From: an uncultured Lachnospiraceae bacterium
GTDB taxonomy: Bacteria; Bacillota; Clostridia; Lachnospirales; Lachnospiraceae
DNA: 64,000 bases
Direction: 5' to 3'
Assembly: GCA_900548905.1 (NCBI GenBank)
Contig: URMK01000003.1
Location: forward strand, 1 to 64,000
Below the pieces are notes generated by a model. The model did no database searches. It was not told the origin of the DNA and worked only from the letters and a program-made list of their open reading frames with translations. A program made the translations under genes and the position numbers. The number at the start of each line of letters is the position of its first letter. Positions within the stretch are counted from its first letter, which is position 1. Positions 27,493 to 36,328 of the stretch are shown here, one piece after another.

Positions 27493-30400
27493 GCCGCTTT
27501 TTGTAGCCGCCTCTCCTGACGAGTACCAGCGCGGCGCAGCCCAGAAGGGCCGCCGTCGCCAGCAACGTCCAAGGCCAGGGGTTGCTCACATCGCCGGTCT
27601 GCGGGATGATGGAGGAATTAACGGCAATGGTTACGGTGAAGGGCACGCCGTCCACAGTGTAGGTCGCCGTGGCCTTGCCCTCTTTCAGCGCCTTGAAGGT
27701 GTAGGTATCGCCCTGCCGGGTCATTTCCAATAAATCGGTGTCGTAGCTCCAGGCGCCGCCCGCAGGCGATGGTGTCCAGCTCACACTCTGACCCGCCAGC
27801 AGGGTATAGCTCTCCGGCAGGCCGGTGATGACAGTCTTTCCGGAAACCTTTGCCGCCGCATAGGGGGACAGGCTGGAGAAGGCGCCCTTTGCCATGCCGT
27901 TCTCCACAGTGACCGTCCGGCTGTCCAGCACCTTGTCCTTGCAGTGGATTATTACAATGCTCTGCCCGTTGTACTGCCCGCCCACCGGGATTTCCACATC
28001 CAGATCACCCTTGTATTTGCCGGATTTCAGAGCGATGTCAAAGAGCACGATCAGTTCGCCGTTCTCCTGCCGCTCACGGATGTTATCGCAAACCGGGCAG
28101 TCGCCTTGCAGGTGCAGCAGCATTTCCTTGACCTCCAGCTTTGCGTCGTCGGTGAACAGGCCGCTCACCCGCACGCCGGAGGGGTGGTCAATCAGGGTTT
28201 GCCAAGTGTAGTCCGGCCCGCTGGGGCCGGGGTCCTTTTTCTGGAATGTGGCGGTGACGGTAGTGGCATTGGCGGGCATGATGAAGGTCGTGCTGATGCT
28301 GCCCGAATTGGCGAAGCCGCCGCCGTTTGAGGAGGTCCACCCGGTAAATTTATAGCCTGCGTCGGCCTTGGCCTCAATGGATATGGTTTTGCGCGCCTCA
28401 TAGTTACCGCTGGCCCCCTGGGTGATCTTGCCGCCCGTGCCCGCCCGCACCGTCAGGCTGTAGGTGGATGGGGTCGGGTCGCCGCCGCCCGTGGAGCCGC
28501 CTGTTACCGTCAGGGTGGCCGCGCCCGACTCCACCCCGGCCAGTAGTAGGATGTTGCTGACCACACAGCGGTATTGATAGCCGTTGTGGGAGGTCTGTAC
28601 GCCCGCGAGGGTGAGTTCTCTTGTGGTCGCCCCGGAGTAGATACCGCCATCTGTGATGTCCGTCCAGGTTGCACCGCTGTCGGCGGACACCTGCCACTGG
28701 TAGCCGGGCGAGGGGTCGCCGGTGGCGGTGACGGAAAACACGGCGGTTTCGCCCGCCTTTTTGCTCTGGTCGGTGGGAGGGATGGAAATGGACGGAGCGG
28801 CACTGTAGTCGGTGGATATAAACCGCCAGTTCTCCACATTAGTGCCATTAAATGCCGTGTCATACCCATTTTGCCCGGTGGGATGGTACACCGTGCCGCT
28901 GATGGGGACGTAAAGAAAGGCGTTTGTACCCACGGAAGAAGGAGCGGTGCCACTCATAAAGGCAAGGGTTTCCAGCGCGGCGCAGTTCAAGAACATGGAT
29001 TGCGGAATGCTCAGGCCGCCGGACAGCTTGACTGTCTTGAGGCTGGTGCAGCCCTTAAACACATTGCTGTCAAAGCTGGTGGCCCCGCTCACGTCGATGT
29101 CTTTCAGGGCCGTGCAGTTTTGAAACATAGATTCAGACATCGCATAGCTGCCGGGTAGCTTCACATTGGCAAGTTGGGTGCAGCCCTTAAACGCATTCCA
29201 GCCAAAGCTAGTGGCCCCGCTCACGTCGATGTCTTTCAGCGCCGTACAGCGCTCAAACATAGATACAGACACCGCGTAGCTGCCGGGCAGCTTCACATCG
29301 GTAAGGCTGGTGCAACTACCAAACGCATTGTTGCCAAAGCTGGTGGCCCCGCTCACGTCGATGTCTTTCAGCGCCTTGCAGCCGGAAAACATATATTTAG
29401 GCACCGCATAGCTACTGGGCAGCTTCACATCGGTAAGGCTGGTGCAACTATCAAACGCATTGTTGCCAAAGCTGGTGGCCCCGCTCACGTCGATGTCTTT
29501 CAGGGCCGTGCAGCCCCAAAACATAGATTCTGACACCGTGTAGCTGCCGGGCAGCTTCACATCGGTAAGGCTGACGCAGCTAGTAAACGCACTGTTGCCA
29601 AAGCTGGTGGCCCCGCTCACGTCGATGTCTTTCAGCGCCTTGCAGTAGTAAAACATAGAATCAGACACCGCGTAGCTGCCGGGCAGCTTCACATCGGTAA
29701 GGCTGGTACAACTATTAAACGCATTGTTGCCAAAGCTGGTGGCCCCGCTCACGTCGATGTCTTTCAGGGCCGTGCAGTAGTAAAACATAGAATCAGACAC
29801 CGCGTAGCTGCCGGGCAGCTTCACATCGGTAAGGCTGGTACAACTATTAAACGCATTGTTGCCAAAGCTGGTGGCCCCGCTCACGTCGATGTCTTTCAGG
29901 GCCGTGCAGTTTTGAAACACATATTCTGACACCGCGTAGCCGCCGGTGGGCATCGTCACATCGGTAAGGCTGGTGCAGCCATCAAACGCATTGTTGCCAA
30001 AGCTGGTGGCCCCGCTCACGTCGATGTCTTTCAGCGCCGTGCAGTTTTGAAACACATATTCAGACACCGCGTAGCTGCCGGTGGGCATCGTCACATCGGT
30101 AAGGCTGGCGCAGCCGGAAAACGCACGTTCGCCAAAGCTGGTGGCCCCGCTCACGTCGATGTCTTTCAGGGCCGTACAGTTTTGAAACATAAATTCAGGC
30201 ACCGCGTAGCTGCCAGTTGGCATCGTCACATCGGTAAGGCTGGTGCAGCCGAAAAACGCACGTTCGCCAAAGCTGGTGGCCCCGCTCACGTCGATGTCTT
30301 TCAGCGCCGTGCAGTTTTGAAACACATATTCAGACACCGCGTAGCTGCCGGTGGGCATCGTCACATCGGTAAGGCTGGCGCAGCCGGAAAACGCACGTTC

Positions 30401-32596
30401 GCCAAAGCTGGTGGCCCCGCTCACGTCGATGTCTTTCAGGGCCGTACAGTTTTGAAACATAAATTCAGGCACCGCGTAGCTGCCAGTTGGCATCGTCACA
30501 TCGGTAAGGCTGGTGCAGCCGAAAAACGCACGTTCGCCAAAGCTGGTGGCCCCGCTCACGTCGATGTCTTTCAGCGCCTTGCAGTTGTAAAACATATATT
30601 CAGACACCGCGTAGCTGCCGGTGGGCATCGTCACCTTGGCAAGTTGGGTGCAGCCCTCAAACGCACTACTGCTAAATTCACCCGTGTAGCCGCTCAAATC
30701 CAACTCCGTCAGGCTGGTAAACTGCGCCTTCAGATACTCGCGGTCTGTTGTTCTCCACGTTCCGCCGTTGGTTTGGCCCGTCACGGCCAAGCTGGTCACG
30801 GCGGTAACGTCGAAAATGTTGGCCGCTGTGACAGCGCTCTTAAATGTGTCATGGCCCGCCAAATTCACCGTGGCTTTTATCACAGATCCCGTGACCGTCA
30901 GGGTGGCCGCGTTCGACTGCACCCCGGCCTGTACCATGTTGCTGACCACGCAGCGGTATTGATAGCCGTTGTGGGTGGCCCGTACTCCTATGAGGGTGAG
31001 GGTGGCGGTGGCGGCGCCGGAATAGATGCCGCCGTCTGTAATGTCCGTCCAGGTTGCGCCGCTGTTGGTGGATTCCTGCCACTGGTAGCTGGGCGCCGGG
31101 GCGCCGGTGGCGGTGACGGAAAACACGGCGGTTTCGCCCGCATTCTTGCTCTGGTCGGCGGGATGGACGGAAAAGGCGGGGGCGATGCCGCCGGTGGCGG
31201 TAAGGGTCCAATCGGCGCCCAGGGTGTTGTTTTTCCACTCATCCGTGAAGCCGCTGGACGCGGCGGGGTAAACAATGCCGCCGTCGGAAGCAACGTCGAG
31301 AAAGGCTTTTGTGCCGGTGTCAGGCGGCTTATTCCCCAGGAAGGTCAAGGCGTTCAGGTTGGAACAGCCGGAAAACGCAGAGTCCCCGATGGTTTTCAGG
31401 CTGGCCGGGAAGCTCACGGCGTTCAGGCTGGAACAGCCGGAAAACGCGGCGGACGGTATGCCTTCCAGGTTCTGACAGCCGGACAAGTCCGCGCTGTTCA
31501 GCTTGCTGCACTCTGAAAAAGCAGCCGCCCCAATGGTTTGCAGGCTGGCCGGGAAGGGCGCGGATTCCAGTTTGTCGCACGAGTAAAACGCATTGTTCCC
31601 AATGGTTTCCAGGCCAGTCGGGAAGCTCACGCTTGTCAGGCCTTTGCACCAGTAAAACGCCGAGGTCCCTATGGTTTGCAGGCTGGCCGGGAAGCGTACC
31701 TCAGTGAGGTTTGAAATTAGAGAGTAAGGGGAGCCTCCGGTACGGTTTTCTATCTTGTCAAGACTGGTCATGCCGGACAGGTCCAGTACCGACAGGTTCG
31801 GCCATTCGCTGCCCTGATACAGCTCCATCAGATAGCACCAATTCCAGCCGGTGATCTCGGTAGCACTGCCCGTAAGCCGGATGGTGGTGATTGCCGTCTT
31901 ATCCTTGCCGGTGGTCAGGGCGGTTGCCACTGCGGTGTTCATTGCGTTACTGATGCTATCCAATCCGCCTGGCATTCCGCCATAGAGGTTGCTGTCAAAG
32001 GTCACTTCGAGGATGGCATCCGTATTGCTGAAAAGGGAGAAGCTGCTATCAGCGTCGCACTCGCCCTCATGCCCGTCCTCCAAAGTGCAGCCCTCGGTTT
32101 TGGTGCAGGGCACGGGGCCGCTGTCCTGTGCCAGTCCGCCGCAGGTTTCATCGTGGACGTGGGTACAGGGCTGGCCTTTCACGGCCTCAATGTAGCCGCA
32201 GTTCTCGTCGTGGATGTGCGCGGCCTCCGCCGAACAGGGCGCGGATTCCTTTGCCTCGGCGTACCCACAGGCATCATCGTGGACATGGGCAAAGGCGCAG
32301 CCCTCCCCGGTGTCCGGGTCCCCGCCGCAGGTTTCGTCATGGGAGGTGTGCGCCGCCTCCACCGAACAGGGCAAGGCTTCCACCGCCTCCGCAAACCCGC
32401 AGGTATCGTCGTGCGCATGGGCAAAGGTGCAGGGCTGGCCTTCCACCGCCTCCACATAGCCGCAGTTCTCGTCGTGGACGTGATTGCAGCCCTGCTCTGC
32501 GGCGTAGGTCATGCCGGAGAGCGGGAACACGCTCGCCAGCATACACAGGCACAGCGCCAGGGCCAGCCATCGGTTTTGCTTTCTGGTTTTTCTCAT
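27485..32596 (-). CDS. Giant BspA-type leucine-rich-repeat surface protein with IPQTG anchor
   Basis: A 1703-residue secreted wall protein. A signal peptide (1-33) is followed by a Cys/His-rich array (about 37-180) of units such as NHVHDENCGY. Then come LRR_5 repeats, an Ig-like domain, ~25 more LRR units (DIDVSGATSFG...), a second Ig-like domain, a bacterial repeat domain (TGGKITQGASGNYEAR), and IPQTG at 1664-1668 with a membrane helix and basic tail. BspA-like LRRs commonly bind host matrix or other bacteria. Its ATG overlaps the kinase-fragment stop (ATGA), and the sortase follows. Likely an adhesin cargo; the ligand is unknown. Confidence 0.9.
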   Translation of the reverse strand: MRKTRKQNRWLALALCLCMLASVFPLSGMTYAAEQGCNHVHDENCGYVEAVEGQPCTFAHAHDDTCGFAEAVEALPCSVEAAHTSHDETCGGDPDTGEGCAFAHVHDDACGYAEAKESAPCSAEAAHIHDENCGYIEAVKGQPCTHVHDETCGGLAQDSGPVPCTKTEGCTLEDGHEGECDADSSFSLFSNTDAILEVTFDSNLYGGMPGGLDSISNAMNTAVATALTTGKDKTAITTIRLTGSATEITGWNWCYLMELYQGSEWPNLSVLDLSGMTSLDKIENRTGGSPYSLISNLTEVRFPASLQTIGTSAFYWCKGLTSVSFPTGLETIGNNAFYSCDKLESAPFPASLQTIGAAAFSECSKLNSADLSGCQNLEGIPSAAFSGCSSLNAVSFPASLKTIGDSAFSGCSNLNALTFLGNKPPDTGTKAFLDVASDGGIVYPAASSGFTDEWKNNTLGADWTLTATGGIAPAFSVHPADQSKNAGETAVFSVTATGAPAPSYQWQESTNSGATWTDITDGGIYSGAATATLTLIGVRATHNGYQYRCVVSNMVQAGVQSNAATLTVTGSVIKATVNLAGHDTFKSAVTAANIFDVTAVTSLAVTGQTNGGTWRTTDREYLKAQFTSLTELDLSGYTGEFSSSAFEGCTQLAKVTMPTGSYAVSEYMFYNCKALKDIDVSGATSFGERAFFGCTSLTDVTMPTGSYAVPEFMFQNCTALKDIDVSGATSFGERAFSGCASLTDVTMPTGSYAVSEYVFQNCTALKDIDVSGATSFGERAFFGCTSLTDVTMPTGSYAVPEFMFQNCTALKDIDVSGATSFGERAFSGCASLTDVTMPTGSYAVSEYVFQNCTALKDIDVSGATSFGNNAFDGCTSLTDVTMPTGGYAVSEYVFQNCTALKDIDVSGATSFGNNAFNSCTSLTDVKLPGSYAVSDSMFYYCTALKDIDVSGATSFGNNAFNSCTSLTDVKLPGSYAVSDSMFYYCKALKDIDVSGATSFGNSAFTSCVSLTDVKLPGSYTVSESMFWGCTALKDIDVSGATSFGNNAFDSCTSLTDVKLPSSYAVPKYMFSGCKALKDIDVSGATSFGNNAFGSCTSLTDVKLPGSYAVSVSMFERCTALKDIDVSGATSFGWNAFKGCTQLANVKLPGSYAMSESMFQNCTALKDIDVSGATSFDSNVFKGCTSLKTVKLSGGLSIPQSMFLNCAALETLAFMSGTAPSSVGTNAFLYVPISGTVYHPTGQNGYDTAFNGTNVENWRFISTDYSAAPSISIPPTDQSKKAGETAVFSVTATGDPSPGYQWQVSADSGATWTDITDGGIYSGATTRELTLAGVQTSHNGYQYRCVVSNILLLAGVESGAATLTVTGGSTGGGDPTPSTYSLTVRAGTGGKITQGASGNYEARKTISIEAKADAGYKFTGWTSSNGGGFANSGSISTTFIMPANATTVTATFQKKDPGPSGPDYTWQTLIDHPSGVRVSGLFTDDAKLEVKEMLLHLQGDCPVCDNIRERQENGELIVLFDIALKSGKYKGDLDVEIPVGGQYNGQSIVIIHCKDKVLDSRTVTVENGMAKGAFSSLSPYAAAKVSGKTVITGLPESYTLLAGQSVSWTPSPAGGAWSYDTDLLEMTRQGDTYTFKALKEGKATATYTVDGVPFTVTIAVNSSIIPQTGDVSNPWPWTLLATAALLGCAALVLVRRGGYKKRHG
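29000..30660 (-). repeat. Tandem 132/135-bp LRR coding repeats
   Basis: About a dozen near-identical two-LRR units of 44 or 45 codons, each including the conserved CACGTCGATGTCTTTCAG segment (plus strand). A 270-bp block at 30001-30270 appears repeated without change at 30271-30540. Such arrays change length by recombination. Confidence 0.85.
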
Positions 32597-32859
32597 GGTT
32601 CTTCCTCCTGTCTGATCTTCCCACGGGCCGTTTCAAGCACTTCCTCTACCGCCTGCTTCATCTCCCGCTGGCCCCGCAGGGCCATCTGTAAAAATCTCTT
32701 GCGTTCTTCCTCGGTCTGTACTTCCTCCAACCGCTGGAGGGCCAGCCCCAGCGTCGTCACCGGCGTTTTCAGACGGTCAGAAGCGGCGCGCAGGAATGCC
32801 TCCCGCATGGCGGCTAGGTCGCCGGGGCTTTTCCCTTGTGGTTTGGTTTTTTGCAGCAT
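32593..32859 (-). CDS. Stand-alone kinase dimerisation domain lacking the phosphoacceptor His
   Basis: An 88-residue protein resembling the HisKA domain of the kinase encoded next to it. It shares LKTPV, GLALQRLE, RFL and spacing over ~65 residues. At the phosphoacceptor site the kinase reads SHDLKTP and this protein SDRLKTP, so His is replaced by Asp28. There is no ATPase domain or membrane helix. AGGAGG precedes the start (ATG at 32859, or TTG at 32862). The stop overlaps the LRR gene start (ATGA). It may form mixed dimers with the kinase and block it. The homology is read by eye. Confidence 0.7.
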   Translation of the reverse strand: MLQKTKPQGKSPGDLAAMREAFLRAASDRLKTPVTTLGLALQRLEEVQTEEERKRFLQMALRGQREMKQAVEEVLETARGKIRQEEEP

Positions 32860-32900
32860 CAAACATGACCCTCCTTTTCTTCGGGCGGAAAGGGGAAATT

Positions 32901-32948
32901 GTCTTACCTATCTACGATAGGTAAGACAGAAGGGGGATCCCCCTTCTG
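32901..32948. promoter_or_regulatory. Two adjoining perfect palindromes upstream of the cargo operon
   Basis: GTCTTACCTATC-TAC-GATAGGTAAGAC (32901-32927) has perfect 12-bp arms. It shares a base with a perfect 22-bp palindrome at 32927-32948 (half-site CAGAAGGGGGA). They lie 40-90 bases upstream of the kinase-fragment/LRR/sortase operon and look like operators or leader hairpins. Confidence 0.6.
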
Positions 32949-33042
32949 TAATAAACCTTAACCGCCATGCTCTGCCCGGCAGTCCAGGCCGGGCGGTTTT
33001 TGCTTCGGCTTCAATTCTGACAAAAAATCATCAGAATTGAAA

Positions 33043-33076
33043 AACCGCGCTCCCCCTAACGGGGAAACGCGGTTTG
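33043..33076 (-). terminator. Terminator after the cargo histidine kinase
   Basis: Minus strand: AAACCGCGTTTCCCC...GGGGAGCGCGGTTT followed by T's, ~90 bases after the kinase stop. It separates the XRE-regulator-kinase operon from the LRR operon. Confidence 0.7.
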
Positions 33077-33166
33077 AAATCCAGCCTTATGAAGTTGTCC
33101 GATTATTCTTTTTTTCATAAAGACCACTCCTATACAAAGATAGTATACCAAAAGCGGACGCGGATT

Positions 33167-35080
33167 TCAAGTGTTTCCGCCTCTATTTTCCATCCGCGCC
33201 GGGAGTGTCACGGTAAAGGCCGCGCCGCCCTCCGGCGCGCTGCCAACTTCGGCCCTGCCGCCCATACCCTCGATTGTCGTCTTGACGATATACAGGCCCA
33301 TGCCGGTGCCCCCCTTGTCCCCGGCGACATACCCGCGCTCGAAGATATGGGGCAGGTGTTCGGGCAGGATGCCGGGGCCGGTGTCCGAAACGGTCAGGCT
33401 GACCGCTTGCCCGTCCCCGCATACCCTAACCCGGATGGCACCACCCCGCCCGGCATAGCGCAGGGCGTTGTAAACGAGGTTGTCCAGCACGCTCCACAAA
33501 AGGTTTTCGTCGCAGAGGACGTCGCCCTGGGTGTCGGCGCTCACGTCCAGCTCCACGCCCGAAAGCTCCAGCGCATCCTCATATTTTTCCTGCACTTTTA
33601 CGCAGAGTTCTTCCACCGGCAGCGGCGCAATGTGATACCGCTGGCTGCCGGCGTCCAGCCGGGCCACGGAGAGCAGATTGCCCACAAGACGGGCCATATC
33701 CCCCTGACTGCGCCGGGCGGTGGAGAGGAAGCGGGCGCGCTGGGTTTCGTCCCGCACATCCTCCAGCCGTTGGAGGGCCAGGCCCATCGCCGCCACAGGC
33801 GTTTTGAGATCGTGGGATGCCTGGTTGATAAAATCGGTTTTCAGCCGGTCCAGCTCGGTCATTTCCGAAAGCTCCCGCTCGGTGCGGGCATAGCGCACCG
33901 CCAGGGCCACCATGTTCGCAAAGATAAACACCAGCATGGCAGGCTGGTCGAGGCCGGATATGCCGGTATGCACCGCCCGGCTGTGCAGGTAGGACTCGGA
34001 GATAATCGCCAGCAGGAACGCGCAGCCGCCCGCCAGAATCAACAGGTTTTCCGCCTCCCGGCTCCGGCGCATCCGCAGGAACAGCCGCACGATGATGTAC
34101 AGGCCGTAGGGCACGCTCACCGCCTGAAAGAGAAGCAGGCCCCAGGAGTAAAGGCTGGGCTTCGTCAAAAGCACCACCAGCAGATAAACGGCGCAGAAGC
34201 CCGTGTAAGCCCACAGCCCTTTTTTGTGCAGCAGGCCGGGGAACATGCCGGCAATGTAGAGGATAAAGGCGGCGATCATCACAACCAGGGCGGCGTATTC
34301 CAGCTTCATAGAGGCGTACCAATTTAGCTGCGGGAGCAGGCGGGTCAAAAACTTCTGGCCCACCAGCAGGCCGTGTATGGCGATGGCGAGGCAGCTTATG
34401 GCAAAGGCCAGGAAGTAGGGCCGCCGCTGGAAGAACAGGTACATGCCCAAATAGAACACAAAGATGGTGAGCATACAGCCCGCGATCAGACAGCCGCGAA
34501 ACAGCAGGTTTTGCTCCATGCGGATAATGTTGCCGTACTCGGAGAGATACAGGGGGTACGCTTCGCCGCCGCCGCGGTAGACAAAGTTGGAATACTGCAA
34601 GACGATCTCGGTTGTTTCGCTTTGCGGGGTGAATACGCACAGTACCGTCCGGGCGGCGGGGTCCGTGCTCTGCGCGTCCTCGCCCGGCCAGCCCACCGCC
34701 TCCTGTTCCACGCCGTCAATCCACAGCCTTTGGGCAAAGTTGACCGCCATCGAGCGCAGCGCGTAGGTTTTGCCCACGGGAAGGCGGAGCATCACCCGGT
34801 AGGTGCCGAACTGCACCTGGGATTTGTCCGCGTCGGTGAAGCTGCGGGGGGCCGGGGCGCCTTCAAACTCGCCGGGGACGAGGTGCAGGTTGGGGTAGTA
34901 TGCCATTCCGTCCGGCTGCACCGCGGCGATCTGCGCGGTTAAGTCCATGCCGGTCAAATCCGCCGCACCATTTTCGGAGGGGACGGAAACCGCGCCGCTG
35001 CCGGTAAAAAACATGAGCAGCGCGGCTACCAGCACCACGGCGGCGAAAAAGACCGTCATGCCCATTGCGTTCCGCTTCAT
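33167..35080 (-). CDS. 7TM sensor histidine kinase of the cargo block
   Basis: A 637-residue kinase. A signal/anchor helix (8-26) is followed by a ~170-residue extracellular beta-rich domain, seven membrane helices (about 195-385, as in 7TMR-DISM sensors), a HisKA domain with His423 (QASHDLKTP) and an ATPase domain (N box DNLVYNALRY, G1 SDTGPGI, F box IFERGY, G2 GGTGMGLYIVK). Start overlaps the response-regulator stop. It probably senses an envelope or sugar ligand and controls the LRR-sortase operon. The histidine-less homologue downstream may modulate it. Confidence 0.9.
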   Translation of the reverse strand: MKRNAMGMTVFFAAVVLVAALLMFFTGSGAVSVPSENGAADLTGMDLTAQIAAVQPDGMAYYPNLHLVPGEFEGAPAPRSFTDADKSQVQFGTYRVMLRLPVGKTYALRSMAVNFAQRLWIDGVEQEAVGWPGEDAQSTDPAARTVLCVFTPQSETTEIVLQYSNFVYRGGGEAYPLYLSEYGNIIRMEQNLLFRGCLIAGCMLTIFVFYLGMYLFFQRRPYFLAFAISCLAIAIHGLLVGQKFLTRLLPQLNWYASMKLEYAALVVMIAAFILYIAGMFPGLLHKKGLWAYTGFCAVYLLVVLLTKPSLYSWGLLLFQAVSVPYGLYIIVRLFLRMRRSREAENLLILAGGCAFLLAIISESYLHSRAVHTGISGLDQPAMLVFIFANMVALAVRYARTERELSEMTELDRLKTDFINQASHDLKTPVAAMGLALQRLEDVRDETQRARFLSTARRSQGDMARLVGNLLSVARLDAGSQRYHIAPLPVEELCVKVQEKYEDALELSGVELDVSADTQGDVLCDENLLWSVLDNLVYNALRYAGRGGAIRVRVCGDGQAVSLTVSDTGPGILPEHLPHIFERGYVAGDKGGTGMGLYIVKTTIEGMGGRAEVGSAPEGGAAFTVTLPARMENRGGNT

Positions 35081-35757
35081 TGCCCGCCGCCTCCTTCCGT
35101 ATTGTCCAGCCGGTAGCCGGCGCCGTAGACGCTGGTGATCTGGCCGATGTGGGAAGCGGCGAAATCTGTCTTGCGCCGCAGGTTGCGCACCAGGCTTTGC
35201 AGACGGTTTTCATCCGCGGCCTCCCCCGGCCAGAGGGACGCGCAGAGGCTTTCCTTGAACAGGGTTTTGCCCGGCTGCTCCAGCAGCAGGGTCAGCAGGG
35301 CCATCTCTTTTTTCGAGAGGACGGCGCTGTGCGCATGGAGCCGGACGATGCGCTTCTCCCGGTCAATGGCGAAGTCCGCGGCGGGCGCGGCGGCTTTCTC
35401 CCCGCGCCGGATGCAGGCGATCACCTGGGCGTGCAGCTCCCGCAGGTCATAGGGCTTCACCATGTAGGCGTCGCCGCCCAGCATCAGGCCGCGCACCTTG
35501 TCGTCCGGCTGGTCGAGGCAGGAGAGGAAGATCACCGGCGTATCGGTCTTTTGCCGGATGGCCTTGCAGACCCCGTAGCCGTCCATGCCGGGCATCATCA
35601 CGTCCAGCACAATGCAGTCGAACGCACGCCCTTTTATGAGCGGCACAGCTGCCTCGCCGCTCTCACAGGCCGTAACCCCAAAGCCCTGTTCTTCAAAGTA
35701 GGAGCGGTTGGCCTCCAGGATGTCCCGGTTGTCGTCGATGAACAAAAGATCACTCAT
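35077..35757 (-). CDS. OmpR/PhoB-type response regulator of the cargo block
   Basis: A 226-residue regulator with a normal receiver: acidic pair in LLFIDDNRD, acceptor Asp in CIVLDVMMPGMDG, Lys in MVKPYDL. The winged helix follows (LSKKEMALLTLLLEQPGKTL ... LQSLVRNLRRKTDF ... GYRLD). The start at 35757 has GGAGGT seven bases upstream; the longer frame runs into the XRE gene. It overlaps the XRE stop by 8 bases and the kinase start by 4, so the three are co-translated. Confidence 0.92.
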   Translation of the reverse strand: MSDLLFIDDNRDILEANRSYFEEQGFGVTACESGEAAVPLIKGRAFDCIVLDVMMPGMDGYGVCKAIRQKTDTPVIFLSCLDQPDDKVRGLMLGGDAYMVKPYDLRELHAQVIACIRRGEKAAAPAADFAIDREKRIVRLHAHSAVLSKKEMALLTLLLEQPGKTLFKESLCASLWPGEAADENRLQSLVRNLRRKTDFAASHIGQITSVYGAGYRLDNTEGGGGQ

Positions 35758-35956
35758 GGCGCACCTCCACAATGTCCCCGATGCCGCAGCGCAGCGCCAC
35801 GCAGATGTTGACAAGCGTTTGGAGCGACACCATTTCATTCTTGCCCAGCTTGGTAATCACGCTGGGGCTGACCCCCGCGGCCCGCGTAAGGTCGGTGCGC
35901 TTCATGTCCTTATCTATTAACAGCTTCCACAGCTTTTTGTAGCTGACCCCCGCCAT
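35750..35956 (-). CDS. Small XRE-family regulator
   Basis: A 68-residue Cro/CI-type HTH protein (SYKKLWKLLIDKDMKRTDLT, RAAGVSPSVITKLGKNEMVS). The start at 35956 has GGAGG seven bases upstream. It is the first gene of the XRE-response regulator-kinase operon and probably represses it. Domestic copies of this small type are common in gut Firmicutes. Confidence 0.85.
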   Translation of the reverse strand: MAGVSYKKLWKLLIDKDMKRTDLTRAAGVSPSVITKLGKNEMVSLQTLVNICVALRCGIGDIVEVRHE

Positions 35957-36328
35957 ATTCATCCCTCCCTGTCCGTTTGGGTCATTATACCACGGCACAG
36001 CGGAAAAAGAAAGGATTACTCCTTCATTTACAATGGTAACTCGCTTAAAAGCAGTGGTAAACAAGCATAATGCAGGGGTAAAGGTCGTGTTATCACTGGC
36101 TTTTGAAACGGGGTCTTACTCTACTGGCAAGCAATGCAAACATGTACATGTTTGCTGTTTTTGCGGATTTTCCCCCACAGGGAAAACCCGCAAAACCGCT
36201 TGTTGGTGGGCATCCCCCAAACCCCCGGAAACGCCCCCTGCTGGGGCGGCTGCGCGTCCTGCGGACGCTGAAAATACGGAGGTCGCCGGGAGGCGGCGCG
36301 CGCCAAAATTTCCAAAGAGGAAGGGCGG
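35957..36328. other. Gap downstream of the relaxase, oriT candidate region
   Basis: This 372-base region lies between the relaxase stop and the XRE gene. It holds the perfect 20-bp palindrome and the 16-bp inverted repeat described separately, then G/C-rich repeats (36196-36310). Open frames in all phases are shadows without ribosome-binding sites. Confidence 0.5.
36136..36195. repeat. Palindrome plus long inverted repeat (oriT candidate)
   Basis: GCAAACATGTACATGTTTGC (36136-36155) is a perfect 20-bp palindrome. Four bases later TTTTGCGGATTTTCCC (36159-36174) and GGGAAAACCCGCAAAA (36180-36195) form 16-bp arms with one mismatch and a 5-base loop. They lie ~135 bases after the relaxase stop. 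Such arrays are typical of oriT, but a terminator role is possible. Confidence 0.5.

Larger units (their letters stand above)
32860..33166. other. Hairpin-rich gap between kinase and LRR operon
   Basis: This ~300-base gap contains the double palindrome, a GCCCGG/CCGGGC hairpin with T5 on the plus strand (about 32978-33001), an AATTCTGA/TCAGAATT repeat (about 33013-33039) and the kinase terminator at 33043-33076. No protein gene seen. Confidence 0.6.

Noticed and set aside
29000..30660. CRISPR array
   Set aside because: The regular ~132/135-bp repeats are coding LRR units without spacers.
30047..31516. 489-codon plus-strand frame
   Set aside because: Antisense shadow of the LRR repeats; its regularity mirrors the repeats of the real gene.
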